64,000 nucleotides of DNA from Martinezella multihospitum (lineage in GTDB: Bacteria; Pseudomonadota; Alphaproteobacteria; Rhizobiales; Rhizobiaceae): contig NZ_FMAG01000004.1 in assembly GCF_900094585.1 (NCBI RefSeq), positions 887,610-951,609 on the forward strand, in the 5' to 3' direction. Position 1 is the first letter of the stretch, and each line of letters opens with the position of its first letter. The notes under the pieces are model-generated. The model searched no databases and was not told the origin of the DNA. It was given only the letters and a program-made list of their open reading frames with translations. This document shows, one piece after another, positions 33,876 to 41,742 of the stretch. A program made the position numbers and the translations under genes.

Positions 33876-35308
33876 CGCGCACCCGCCATGACATCGCGCG
33901 TGCGGTAGTTCGACTCGATCAGCCAATCCCGCATGACATCGAGAAGTTCGCGCTTCCGCTCTTCGTATGCGGGGTCATTCCAGAGATTGCGCACCTCGCC
34001 CGGGTCGTTCTTGAGGTCGAACAACTGCCCATCGCTCGACCCTTTGAAATGGACCAGCTTCCAGCCGTCGCTGCGCACGCCGGTCATGAACTCTACACCG
34101 CCGCTCATCGCGACGTCGCCGATCTGTTCGCAGAATACATGGGTACGGGGCGTCCATTCACCGGTTTCGAGCGCCGATTTCAGGCTGCGCGCCTCGAAGC
34201 TTTTCGGCGGGGTGATGCCGGCATATTCCAATATGGTCGGACCGAGATCGAAAAGCTGGCAGAGGCCGTTCAACTCCCGGCCTCCCTCGAACCGATTGGC
34301 GGTCGACCAGATGATGGTGGGGACGCGCGTGACGACGTCATACATCGACCACTTCTGGATCAGGCCGTGATCACCGAGGCATTCGCCATGGTCGGAGGTG
34401 AAGATGACGATCGCATCCTCCAGATAACCGCGCGCCTTCAAGGCTTCGAGCAACTCGCCGATCTTCTCGTCGATCAGTGTGACATTGCCGAGATAGTGAG
34501 CCCAGAGGCGCTGCATCTGCTCGGGTGATGGATGGAGGCTCCAGACGACGGAGTCATGATCGACCTCAACGTCGTGCTGCCGCTTCTCCTTCAATTCCTG
34601 ATGCAGGGAATCGAGCTCCTGCCGCGACGGCTTCGGCAACGGCAGATCGTTACGCTTGAGGTAAGGCTCCGAATAGCGTGCCGGCGGATCGAAGGGCGGA
34701 TGCGGGCCGGGGAAGCCGACCTGCAGGAAAAGCGGCTCGGTCTGCGGATATGTATCGACCCACCACTTTGCCATATTGCCGACGAAGGCGTCGGAATGCA
34801 GCTCTTCCGGCAATTCCCAATCGAAGGCGCCGAGACGCTCGCGATAATCCTCCCGCTGGCGATAGGTCTCGCGCTGCTGTTTGACGAGGCCATTTGCGGC
34901 AAGCGCCTTGTCCCATTCGTCGAAATACCAGCGCCCCTCCATGTAGCGATCCTTGTTTTCCACGACATAGCGTTCGTGGAATCCGGAGTCCGAATTGTAT
35001 GGAATGGTGTGCATCTTGCCGACGTTGACGCAGCGATAGCCGGCATCCCTCAACTGCTCGACCCATGTCCTCTGCCAGCGCTGGCCATTGGCGAGCACGC
35101 CGGTCGTATGTGGGTAGTAACCGGTGAAGAGGCTGGCCCGCGAGGGAACGCAACTGGGAGCGTTGATATGACAATCCGTCAGCGTCACGCCTTTTTCCAC
35201 GAGCGCATCGAGATTGGGCGTAACGGCATAGGGAAATCCAAGCGCGGCGATGGAGTCATACCGCTGCTGGTCGGTCATGATCAGGATGATATTGGGGCGG
35301 TCAGCCAC
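33872..35308 (-). CDS. Type I sulfatase
   Basis: A 478-residue arylsulfatase-superfamily enzyme. Metal ligands: IILIMTDQQRYD at the start and FTSDHGECLGDHG in the C-terminal half; the formylglycine motif is SCVPSRASLFTG at about residues 52-63. No signal peptide, so it should be cytoplasmic and act after uptake of the sulfate ester. Start is GTG at 35308 with a GGGAAGGA stretch upstream. It leads the five-gene operon and is divergent from the LacI gene. Substrate unknown; a sulfated sugar or aryl/alkyl sulfate is possible. Confidence 0.92.
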   Translation of the reverse strand: MADRPNIILIMTDQQRYDSIAALGFPYAVTPNLDALVEKGVTLTDCHINAPSCVPSRASLFTGYYPHTTGVLANGQRWQRTWVEQLRDAGYRCVNVGKMHTIPYNSDSGFHERYVVENKDRYMEGRWYFDEWDKALAANGLVKQQRETYRQREDYRERLGAFDWELPEELHSDAFVGNMAKWWVDTYPQTEPLFLQVGFPGPHPPFDPPARYSEPYLKRNDLPLPKPSRQELDSLHQELKEKRQHDVEVDHDSVVWSLHPSPEQMQRLWAHYLGNVTLIDEKIGELLEALKARGYLEDAIVIFTSDHGECLGDHGLIQKWSMYDVVTRVPTIIWSTANRFEGGRELNGLCQLFDLGPTILEYAGITPPKSFEARSLKSALETGEWTPRTHVFCEQIGDVAMSGGVEFMTGVRSDGWKLVHFKGSSDGQLFDLKNDPGEVRNLWNDPAYEERKRELLDVMRDWLIESNYRTRDVMAGAR

Positions 35309-35386
35309 GCTCTACGTCCTTCCCTGCTGCGGGAACGCAAATTTCGATCGAAAGTTTCGCTGGAAAAATTTTCGCGCTCTTGTCTC

Positions 35387-35436
35387 CTCACTTGAGAAAT
35401 GACATAAAGTTAACGATAACGCAACGCTCACTTGAG
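35387..35436. promoter_or_regulatory. LacI-type operator region between sulfatase operon and LacI gene
   Basis: GTTAACGATAAC (35409-35420) has the central CG and near-perfect symmetry (one mismatched pair) usual for LacI-family operators. It is flanked by two identical copies of CTCACTTGAG, at 35387-35396 and 35427-35436, 40 bases apart. The LacI protein at 35456 is the probable ligand, and a single site could control both directions. Confidence 0.6.
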
Positions 35437-35455
35437 CAAATTTTTGCGAGGGAGA

Positions 35456-36508
35456 ATGGTGTCGGACGTGGAGGAGCGAGAAAAGGGCGGTGCGCCAACA
35501 CTGGCCTCGATCGCTGTTAGGGTCGGCGTTTCGGTCAATACGGTCTCGCGGGCGCTTCGCGCCCCCAATACGGTGAGGCCGGAATTGCGGCGGCAGATTG
35601 CCAAGGCCATGGACGAGCTGAACTATGTGCCGAACCGGCTGGCCGGCGGCTTGTCCGGGACGAGATCCGACATCGTCGGCGTCGTGGTGACATCCCTCTA
35701 TTATTCTGAATTTGCCTCCATCATCGATGCCCTGCAATCGGCGCTCCTCAAGGACAATCTTCAGGTCATGCTCGCCAACACGCGCTACGATCCGGATCAG
35801 GAAGTAACGCTCGTACGTTCGATCCTCAGCTGGCGTCCGGCGGCGGTTGCCATTATCGGCGTCGACCACCCGACCAAAGTCACCGAGCTGCTGACGTCGT
35901 CAGGGGTTCCGGTCATCGAGATGTGGGATGTCGGCGGCGACATCATCGATTCCGCCGTCGGCATGGATCATGAGGGCGCCGGCAAGGCGCAGGCCGATCA
36001 CATGATTGCGTGCGGCTACCGGCATCTCGCCTTTCTCGGCAGCATGCGCGAAAACGACATGCGCGCCAAGAAGCGTGCCCGCGGGGCGGCCAGCGCCATC
36101 GCCGCGGCAGGATTGCCTGATCTCGTCTACGCTGTTCGACAGGAAGGCGGCCGGCCGGCGCTTGGCGAAGAGCTCACCCATGAACTGCTCGACAGCAATC
36201 CGCAAATTGACGGGATCATTTGCAATAGCGACGTTGTGGCCTTCGGCGTCCTGAAGGCGCTGCATGAACGCGGCAGGAAGCTGCCCGGCGATGTCGGCGT
36301 CATCGGTTTCGGTGACAGCGAAGCGGCGAACTATGTCACCCCGTCACTCACCACGGTCAAGCCCGATCGCCATCGGATCGGCGAGTTTACGGCCGAGCTG
36401 ATCGTTGCGCGGATCAACGGTGAGGAACCGAGAACGAACGTGGTCGATTGGGAGCTGCTCGCACGCAACAGTACTCGCCCGCCCCTTAAATCCCTGAATG
36501 GAGATTGA
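35456..36508 (+). CDS. LacI family regulator of the sulfatase genes
   Basis: A 350-residue regulator with helix-turn-helix PTLASIAVRVGVSVNTVSRA at about residues 13-32 and a periplasmic-binding-like sensor domain (DIVGVVVTSLYYSEF, GVIGFGDSEAANYVTPSLTT). GAGGGAGA sits directly before ATG 35456, so GTG 35459 is an equally good start; an upstream TTG at 35432 is less likely. It is followed at once by the second sulfatase gene, so regulator and enzyme are co-transcribed. Confidence 0.88.
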   Translation: MVSDVEEREKGGAPTLASIAVRVGVSVNTVSRALRAPNTVRPELRRQIAKAMDELNYVPNRLAGGLSGTRSDIVGVVVTSLYYSEFASIIDALQSALLKDNLQVMLANTRYDPDQEVTLVRSILSWRPAAVAIIGVDHPTKVTELLTSSGVPVIEMWDVGGDIIDSAVGMDHEGAGKAQADHMIACGYRHLAFLGSMRENDMRAKKRARGAASAIAAAGLPDLVYAVRQEGGRPALGEELTHELLDSNPQIDGIICNSDVVAFGVLKALHERGRKLPGDVGVIGFGDSEAANYVTPSLTTVKPDRHRIGEFTAELIVARINGEEPRTNVVDWELLARNSTRPPLKSLNGD

Positions 36509-36509
36509 C

Positions 36510-37949
36510 GTGACAGAGGCAAAGAAGAGGCCCAACATCGTCTTCGTTATTACCGACCAGCAGCGCTTCGATACGATCGCAGCAGCCGGTTTCGATTACA
36601 TGATCACGCCGAATCTCGACCGCCTGGTCCGGGAGGGCACGTGTTTCAGCCACATGTACGTGACGTCTCCCTCCTGCGCGCCCTCGCGGGCAAGCTTGTT
36701 CACGGGACTCTATCCGCACACCAACGGCGTCTTTCGCAACGACGAGCGCTGGACCCATAGCTGGGTTCGCCGCCTTGCCGATGCGGGCTATCGCTGCGTC
36801 AATGTCGGCAAGATGCACACCTCGCCCTTCGAAGACTCCTTCGGTTTTCACGAAAGGCACGTCGTCGAAAACAAGGATAGGGCGACCGAGCGTCTTCCCT
36901 TCTATCTCGACAACTGGGACAAGGCTTTCTGGAGCCGGGACATCGAAAAGCCGAGCCGCGTTACTTACCGACGGCTCGAAGATTATCGCGAACGGCTCGG
37001 CGCCTTCGTCTGGGATCTGCCGGAGGATCTGCATTCGGACAATTTCGTTCCTGAATTCGCCGCCATGTGGCTCGATCGCTACCAGGGCCGCGAACCCTTC
37101 TTCCTGCAGATCGGCATCCCCGGCCCGCACCCGCCCTATGATCCGACGCAGGACTATATCGACAAATATAGGGATCACGATCTGCCTGAAGCGATCCGTG
37201 ATCAGGTGGCGATGGACCGGCAGCCATCGGCACTCAAGAAGCTCAGAGAACAACATATCAGCGTCGATCACGATGCGGTCGTGCATCTTGAAAATCCGAC
37301 GCCGGAACAATTGCGCCGCCAGCGCGAACATTATTTCGCCAACGTCTCGATGATCGATACGCAGATCGGCAAGCTCATGGAAGCGCTCGAGCGCCGCGGC
37401 GTTCTCGACGACACCATCATCATCTTCACGTCGGATCATGGCGATTGCCTGAACGATCATGGACACAGCCAGAAATGGACGATGTACGAGCCGAGCGTGC
37501 GCGTGCCGGCTATCGTCTGGTCGCCGGGCCGTGTCGAGCGCGGCAAGATCGTCGGCGACCTCGTCTCGCTCTTCGATTTCGGGCCGACCATCCTGGAAAT
37601 GGCGGGGCTTGAGGTGCCAAAATGGATGGAGGCACGCTCCTTGGCCCCCTACCTTACCGGTGCCAGGATTACGCCGCGCGAATTCGTCTTCTCCGAACAT
37701 GCTGGCGACCGCATCCTGAGCGGCACGGAATTCATGACGATGATCCGCGACAGGCAGTTCAAGCTGGTCCACTTCGTCGAGAGCGACGAAGGCCAGCTTT
37801 TCGATCTGTCTACCGACCCAAATGAGATCAACGATCTGTGGGGTGATCCCGCTTACCAGGATGTCAAACGTCGCTTGATTGATGAAATCCTGAAATGGCG
37901 CATCCGCAGCGACTTGAAGACACAAGGCTGGACAGAGGCAATCGTATGA
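36510..37949 (+). CDS. Type I sulfatase, paralogue of the divergent one
   Basis: A 479-residue sulfatase with IVFVITDQQRFD, formylglycine motif SCAPSRASLFTG and FTSDHGDCLNDHG. The layout and many blocks (GKMHT, ENKDR, FFLQIGIPGPHPPYDP) match the divergent sulfatase, showing an old duplication. I prefer GTG 36510, which has GGAG six bases upstream; an ATG at 36498 overlaps the LacI gene but has no ribosome binding site. No signal peptide. It should depend on the FGE encoded at 32859-33875. Confidence 0.9.
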   Translation: MTEAKKRPNIVFVITDQQRFDTIAAAGFDYMITPNLDRLVREGTCFSHMYVTSPSCAPSRASLFTGLYPHTNGVFRNDERWTHSWVRRLADAGYRCVNVGKMHTSPFEDSFGFHERHVVENKDRATERLPFYLDNWDKAFWSRDIEKPSRVTYRRLEDYRERLGAFVWDLPEDLHSDNFVPEFAAMWLDRYQGREPFFLQIGIPGPHPPYDPTQDYIDKYRDHDLPEAIRDQVAMDRQPSALKKLREQHISVDHDAVVHLENPTPEQLRRQREHYFANVSMIDTQIGKLMEALERRGVLDDTIIIFTSDHGDCLNDHGHSQKWTMYEPSVRVPAIVWSPGRVERGKIVGDLVSLFDFGPTILEMAGLEVPKWMEARSLAPYLTGARITPREFVFSEHAGDRILSGTEFMTMIRDRQFKLVHFVESDEGQLFDLSTDPNEINDLWGDPAYQDVKRRLIDEILKWRIRSDLKTQGWTEAIV

Positions 37950-37972
37950 GTGGGAAGGCTCAGCCTTGATCA

Positions 37973-37994
37973 ATCTGATGCCTGCCTATCAGAT
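37973..37994. terminator. Hairpin between convergent genes
   Basis: ATCTGAT and ATCAGAT pair around an 8-base loop, 23 bases after the second sulfatase stop and before the end of the convergent gene at 38025. A smaller AAGG/CCTT stem lies at 37955-37967. No T-run is present, so termination efficiency is doubtful. Confidence 0.4.
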
Positions 37995-38024
37995 ACCCGA
38001 ACAGGAGTGCGGCATCTTGCCGGG

Positions 38025-38822
38025 TTATTTGATCGAAGCTTCGAAGTGGTCGATGACCTCCTTCATCGTGCCGTAGGGCTCGCCGGCATGATAGGCAATC
38101 GTCATAAGTAAGCAGGATGGCCCGTGAGCAGCAATGATTTCTCCGTGCAGAATAAGCGTATCGCTCTTGCTTTCGAATTCAAGTCGCCGTCCGAGATAAC
38201 CGCCGAGTGCGCCATCACCCGATGCACCGGTAGCAAGCTCGATGTTATCCTTCCTGAACTGCCCCAAAAATCCCTCTGCCGTTTCCTTCAGCAATTCATC
38301 CAGCGGCTGATTGGCCGCGCGCGTTGAGGGATGCGCGCAGACAAGCGACACGAAGCTTGCCGCTGCATCCGTTTGTCTGTTGGCCACCTGCATGAAGCCG
38401 GACAGTTTGTCGTTGAATTGTACGGGCTCGACCTGCCAGCCACTCGGCCAAGTCACCTGCACCGGCATCGGCTCAAGCTTCCATTGCGCGATCGCCTTGG
38501 CCTGGATTTCTTGCTTTTCCTGCTGTTCGGCAAAATCGCCAACACGCGTCAGCACGAGCAGCGTCAAGGCGATCGCGCCGCCTCGCATCGCCCCGCGTGC
38601 GGACGAAACAGCATTTGATGATTTGCTCGTCCAGTAACCGGCAATCAGCGTGCCGATCAGCGTCGCGAAAATGGGCGGCCCAAGCACATGGCCCCAATTT
38701 CCGGCACTAAACTCGTCTTGCACCTGTCGTGATGACACCCAGGTCAGCAGCAGATACAGGAACGCGATCGCCACAGCCCCGAAGAGCGCCTTCAGATAGG
38801 GATGCCGAGTCGGACTGGCCAT
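38025..38822 (-). CDS. Hypothetical membrane protein
   Basis: A 265-residue protein I do not recognise. Three hydrophobic segments lie near residues 11-30, 44-64 and 77-97. A soluble C-terminal domain of about 165 residues follows, containing VTWPSGWQVEPVQFND, a cysteine in SLVCAHPS and another in PSCLLMTIAYHAGE. The soluble part looks like a small alpha/beta lipoprotein-like domain. It stands alone between the sulfatase and polyol loci. The coding call rests on length, start context and GC-rich third positions. Confidence 0.65.
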   Translation of the reverse strand: MASPTRHPYLKALFGAVAIAFLYLLLTWVSSRQVQDEFSAGNWGHVLGPPIFATLIGTLIAGYWTSKSSNAVSSARGAMRGGAIALTLLVLTRVGDFAEQQEKQEIQAKAIAQWKLEPMPVQVTWPSGWQVEPVQFNDKLSGFMQVANRQTDAAASFVSLVCAHPSTRAANQPLDELLKETAEGFLGQFRKDNIELATGASGDGALGGYLGRRLEFESKSDTLILHGEIIAAHGPSCLLMTIAYHAGEPYGTMKEVIDHFEASIK

Positions 38823-39201
38823 TCATACTTCCTCTCCCGCATGCAACTAGAACCGGCATGAAGGTCAATTGCAACAGTGCGGCGGTTTCTGCAGACGGAC
38901 GCATCATACTATTCACCGCTTCGGCAAAACGCCGCACGCGCGGACTGCGCAACATAGATAACCGCAAGTTGCGTATCTTCAAGGGAGCTGACGCTCGTCT
39001 GGCGCTGGCCTCCCTTGAGCGCTGGGATGCGCACTGTCCAAATGCTCATCCAACGTCAGCATCTGAGATGCTCCAAGACAAAGTCGGACCAAAATCAGAG
39101 GGCTTGATTGAATCGCGAGGGCCTCGATATTACGAGGCCCTTCAAGCTTTGGATAGCAATGATGAACGGCATATGCGGCAGGGGACCCGTTTCCGGATCA
39201 T
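38823..39201. other. Intergenic stretch with one strong inverted repeat
   Basis: No supported gene. GGGCCTCG (39119-39126) and CGAGGCCC (39133-39140) form an 8-bp stem with a 6-base loop, located about 60 bases beyond the end of the GatZ gene (minus strand). Only a short TTC follows on the plus side, so it may be a weak terminator for either direction. Confidence 0.45.
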
Positions 39202-40470
39202 TCAACCGGCTTGCCTGCACGCTCGGCCGTATGTTGCGAGGACATCGCCGACAAACGTCTTGACGATCCTGCCTACACTGTCCTTCGCGTCGATCCGGTC
39301 TGCCATCCGCCCGAGGAACTGGCTTGCCAGCGTCGGCGGGATTTCGCGGCCATGAAGTGTATCGATGAGCTTTTGAACGGCGCCGACAGCTTCAGGATAA
39401 CCCCAGTAATAACGGATTCTGTCACTGTAGCTGTAGCGAAGTTGAAGCCGGATAGCCTCGTCGCTGCCATGGTAATGTCCCGCCCAGTCGCCTGTATGTT
39501 TCAGCATGAGGCGCTCCATGGTGACGGCAAGGTTGCGGTTATAGTCCGGGTCAAGTTCCGTTGCGATCAAGTCGAGCGCGAAGAGGCCTTCTCGCAGTGC
39601 AAACGTCAATCCAGGCCCAACCTTCAGAATTGGAAATCCATCGCGTACCAGTGCGGTCAGCGCCCCTTCCGACTGGTAGTCGGTCGAATGCGCTTCGAAA
39701 ACCAGGCCGACTTCACGATCGAGCACGCCGGTCAGTTTCTTTGCGAGCTCGGGTCTGTAGCCAACCACGTTTTCATTGCCGAATTCCACGCCCGGCTGGA
39801 CGACGAAGGCAATGCATCTGTCGAATGCCTCCGACAGCCCTTCCCTTGCGAAAATCTCGCGATGAGTCTCGATGGTGGCCCTGGCGGCTTCGGCCCCGGT
39901 CGGCTCGACGACATCGAGCGCATGGTCCGCGCCTCCCGGGACCGGGACTTCCGTCCCCAGCACGTAGAGCGGCTTGGTGCCCACTTCCCGCGCAGCCTGC
40001 TCGGCGACTTTGGCAAGCCTTGCCGCCCTTTGAGCCACGATCGCATCGTCGAGGGCGGATGGGTCATCGGCGCATGCCATGGATGCGTCGAGGTGGATTT
40101 TGGTGAAGCCCGCTTTCACATATTCAGCAACCATGACCTCGGCCTTGGCCATTGCCGCGGAGGCGGTCTCCCGCCGCCAGGGATTTGGTCCGAGATGGTC
40201 ACCGCCGAGGATGACATCGGACGTCGCTACCCCGCTGGCCTCGGCGAGCGCAAGAACATCTCCGGCAAAATCTGCCGGCGTTTTTCCGGTGTAGCCGCCG
40301 AACTGATTAACCTGGTTGCAGGTAGCCTCTATCAGGACGGGGCCGCCCTCCCGCCGAGCCAGCGACATCGTCGCTTCAAGCACGAGCGGGTGCGCCGAGC
40401 ACACCGACGTAATTCCAACCGGCTTGCCCGCGCGGCGGGCGCCCGCAAGGCTTTTAAGGAAGAGGTTCAT
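39202..40470 (-). CDS. gatZ: GatZ/KbaZ family protein, probable tagatose-6-phosphate 4-epimerase
   Basis: A 422-residue PF08013 protein: GKPVGITSVCSAHPLVLEAT, the metal-binding-type block VILGGDHLGPNPWRRE, KIHLDASMACADDP, and LGTEVPVPGGADHAL. E. coli GatZ/KbaZ were described as non-catalytic partners of the GatY/KbaY aldolase, but no GatY/KbaY gene is present here. From published work on Agrobacterium tumefaciens altritol/galactitol catabolism as I recall it, a PF08013 member epimerises D-tagatose 6-phosphate to D-fructose 6-phosphate. The companion kinase and dehydrogenases here match that route. Confidence 0.88.
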   Translation of the reverse strand: MNLFLKSLAGARRAGKPVGITSVCSAHPLVLEATMSLARREGGPVLIEATCNQVNQFGGYTGKTPADFAGDVLALAEASGVATSDVILGGDHLGPNPWRRETASAAMAKAEVMVAEYVKAGFTKIHLDASMACADDPSALDDAIVAQRAARLAKVAEQAAREVGTKPLYVLGTEVPVPGGADHALDVVEPTGAEAARATIETHREIFAREGLSEAFDRCIAFVVQPGVEFGNENVVGYRPELAKKLTGVLDREVGLVFEAHSTDYQSEGALTALVRDGFPILKVGPGLTFALREGLFALDLIATELDPDYNRNLAVTMERLMLKHTGDWAGHYHGSDEAIRLQLRYSYSDRIRYYWGYPEAVGAVQKLIDTLHGREIPPTLASQFLGRMADRIDAKDSVGRIVKTFVGDVLATYGRACRQAG

Positions 40471-41456
40471 GCTGCTCTCCGCGGATTGGTGGACAGGAAA
40501 AAATCAAGTTGCGCGATGTCGGGCAGACCGGTCATAGGCCCCATCTGGGTCACGTTATAGGCCCCTGCTGCTGCGGCCCGCTCCAAGGAGACCTCCGGGC
40601 CAAGGCCCTGCCGGCGCGACGTCAAATAAGTCGCGCCAAAGGCATCTCCTGCACCGGTGGGATCGACTTCGTTCACTTCGAATCCATGGAAATCATATCT
40701 CAAACCGGATTCTCCGAAGAAGGTCGCTCCCCTCTTGCCGCGCTTCAACACAATTTCGCCGACACCACGGGCTCGCAGCGCCTTGACCGCCGGGGCCTCC
40801 CCGTCCGTTCCCGCGGCCACAAAAAGCTCTTCGCCGGACGGCAGCAGAAGATCCGCATTCCGGATCATGGTTTCGAACTGGCTCCGGAAATTTCCCGACC
40901 CGAGGAGCTCCTTGCGGACGTTCGGGTCGAATGAAACCGACCCGCCGCGCGAACGAACCGAACTGATGGCGGCATCAATGACCTTATCTGCTCCTGGAAT
41001 TGCAAATGCGGATCCCATCACATGTACATGTCCGGCCTTCGCAATCAAGGTTTCCGCCGGCGGGCTGAGGGTTATCGAGCCCGCCGCCGAATGCATGATG
41101 TTGAATATGAAGTCTCTCGATCCGTCGTCACGATAGCGGACGAACGCACTTCCGGTCGGCCGATCAGGCGAGATGGATATGGCCGACGTGTCCACGCCGT
41201 CCTGCCTGAGGCGTTCTATGTTCACAGTGCCAAAGTCGTCGGCCCCTACCGTTGCGATGATGCCAGCCGCGCCGCCGAGGCGAGCGACCTGATCGATGAA
41301 TATTGCCGGTGCGCCACTCGGAAACGGGCCGATGAGCGCCTGAGGTTCCTTGAATCCGGACCCAGCGGTGCTTGCCATGATCTCGACGAGTATCTCGCCG
41401 ACCGTGATCGTCGGCCCGAGGCTTTCCGGGGCTATGTGCCTATTGTGAACAGTCAT
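40467..41456 (-). CDS. PfkB-family sugar kinase, probable D-tagatose 6-kinase
   Basis: A 329-residue kinase with the C-terminal PfkB signature DPTGAGDAFGATYLTSRRQG and an N-terminal substrate block (PAIFIDQVARLGGAAGIIATVG). ATG 41456 is chosen because AGGGAGG lies nine bases upstream; ATG 41465 abuts that site. It overlaps the gatZ start by 4 bp. In the inferred pathway it phosphorylates D-tagatose on C6 before GatZ. The pair is divergent from the SmoE-type transporter operon. Confidence 0.87.
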   Translation of the reverse strand: MTVHNRHIAPESLGPTITVGEILVEIMASTAGSGFKEPQALIGPFPSGAPAIFIDQVARLGGAAGIIATVGADDFGTVNIERLRQDGVDTSAISISPDRPTGSAFVRYRDDGSRDFIFNIMHSAAGSITLSPPAETLIAKAGHVHVMGSAFAIPGADKVIDAAISSVRSRGGSVSFDPNVRKELLGSGNFRSQFETMIRNADLLLPSGEELFVAAGTDGEAPAVKALRARGVGEIVLKRGKRGATFFGESGLRYDFHGFEVNEVDPTGAGDAFGATYLTSRRQGLGPEVSLERAAAAGAYNVTQMGPMTGLPDIAQLDFFLSTNPRRAA

Positions 41457-41742
41457 TGTGCTCATCCTCCCTGCTGTATTGAGCAGGTACGGCTTCCAAA
41501 GGCTCGCGTCAATCATAACTTTACGCATGAAAATTTTTATGAGAGTGCATATTTTGATCGAAAACAGGCATGCCGATACAGAATTAGAAATAATAGGCTT
41601 TATTTTCAATAATATAGTGAAATATCGTCAGATCACTTCAGCCTCTGTCAATAATTTTCGATTGACTCCGAATGCATACTGGAGAATTTAATATTTACGC
41701 ACGTAATGTTGTGCGCTAACGCTCGTAAGGAGGAGCGAGACG
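41457..41742. promoter_or_regulatory. AT-rich divergent promoter region with inverted repeat
   Basis: This AT-rich stretch separates the kinase and transporter operons. CGCACGTAATGTTGTGCG (41698-41715) is an inverted repeat with 5-base arms close to the transporter start, a candidate site for the LacI protein at 47983. A -35-like TTGACT at 41662-41667 has only a poor -10 after it (TTTAAT at 41687). Confidence 0.45.

Noticed and set aside
36486..37973. A 495-codon open frame on the minus strand.
   Set aside because: Antisense shadow of the second sulfatase, whose CAPSR and metal motifs are unmistakable on the plus strand.
38729..39355. A 208-codon open frame on the plus strand.
   Set aside because: It overlaps both flanking minus-strand genes, includes the intergenic hairpin, and shows no domain or ribosome binding site.
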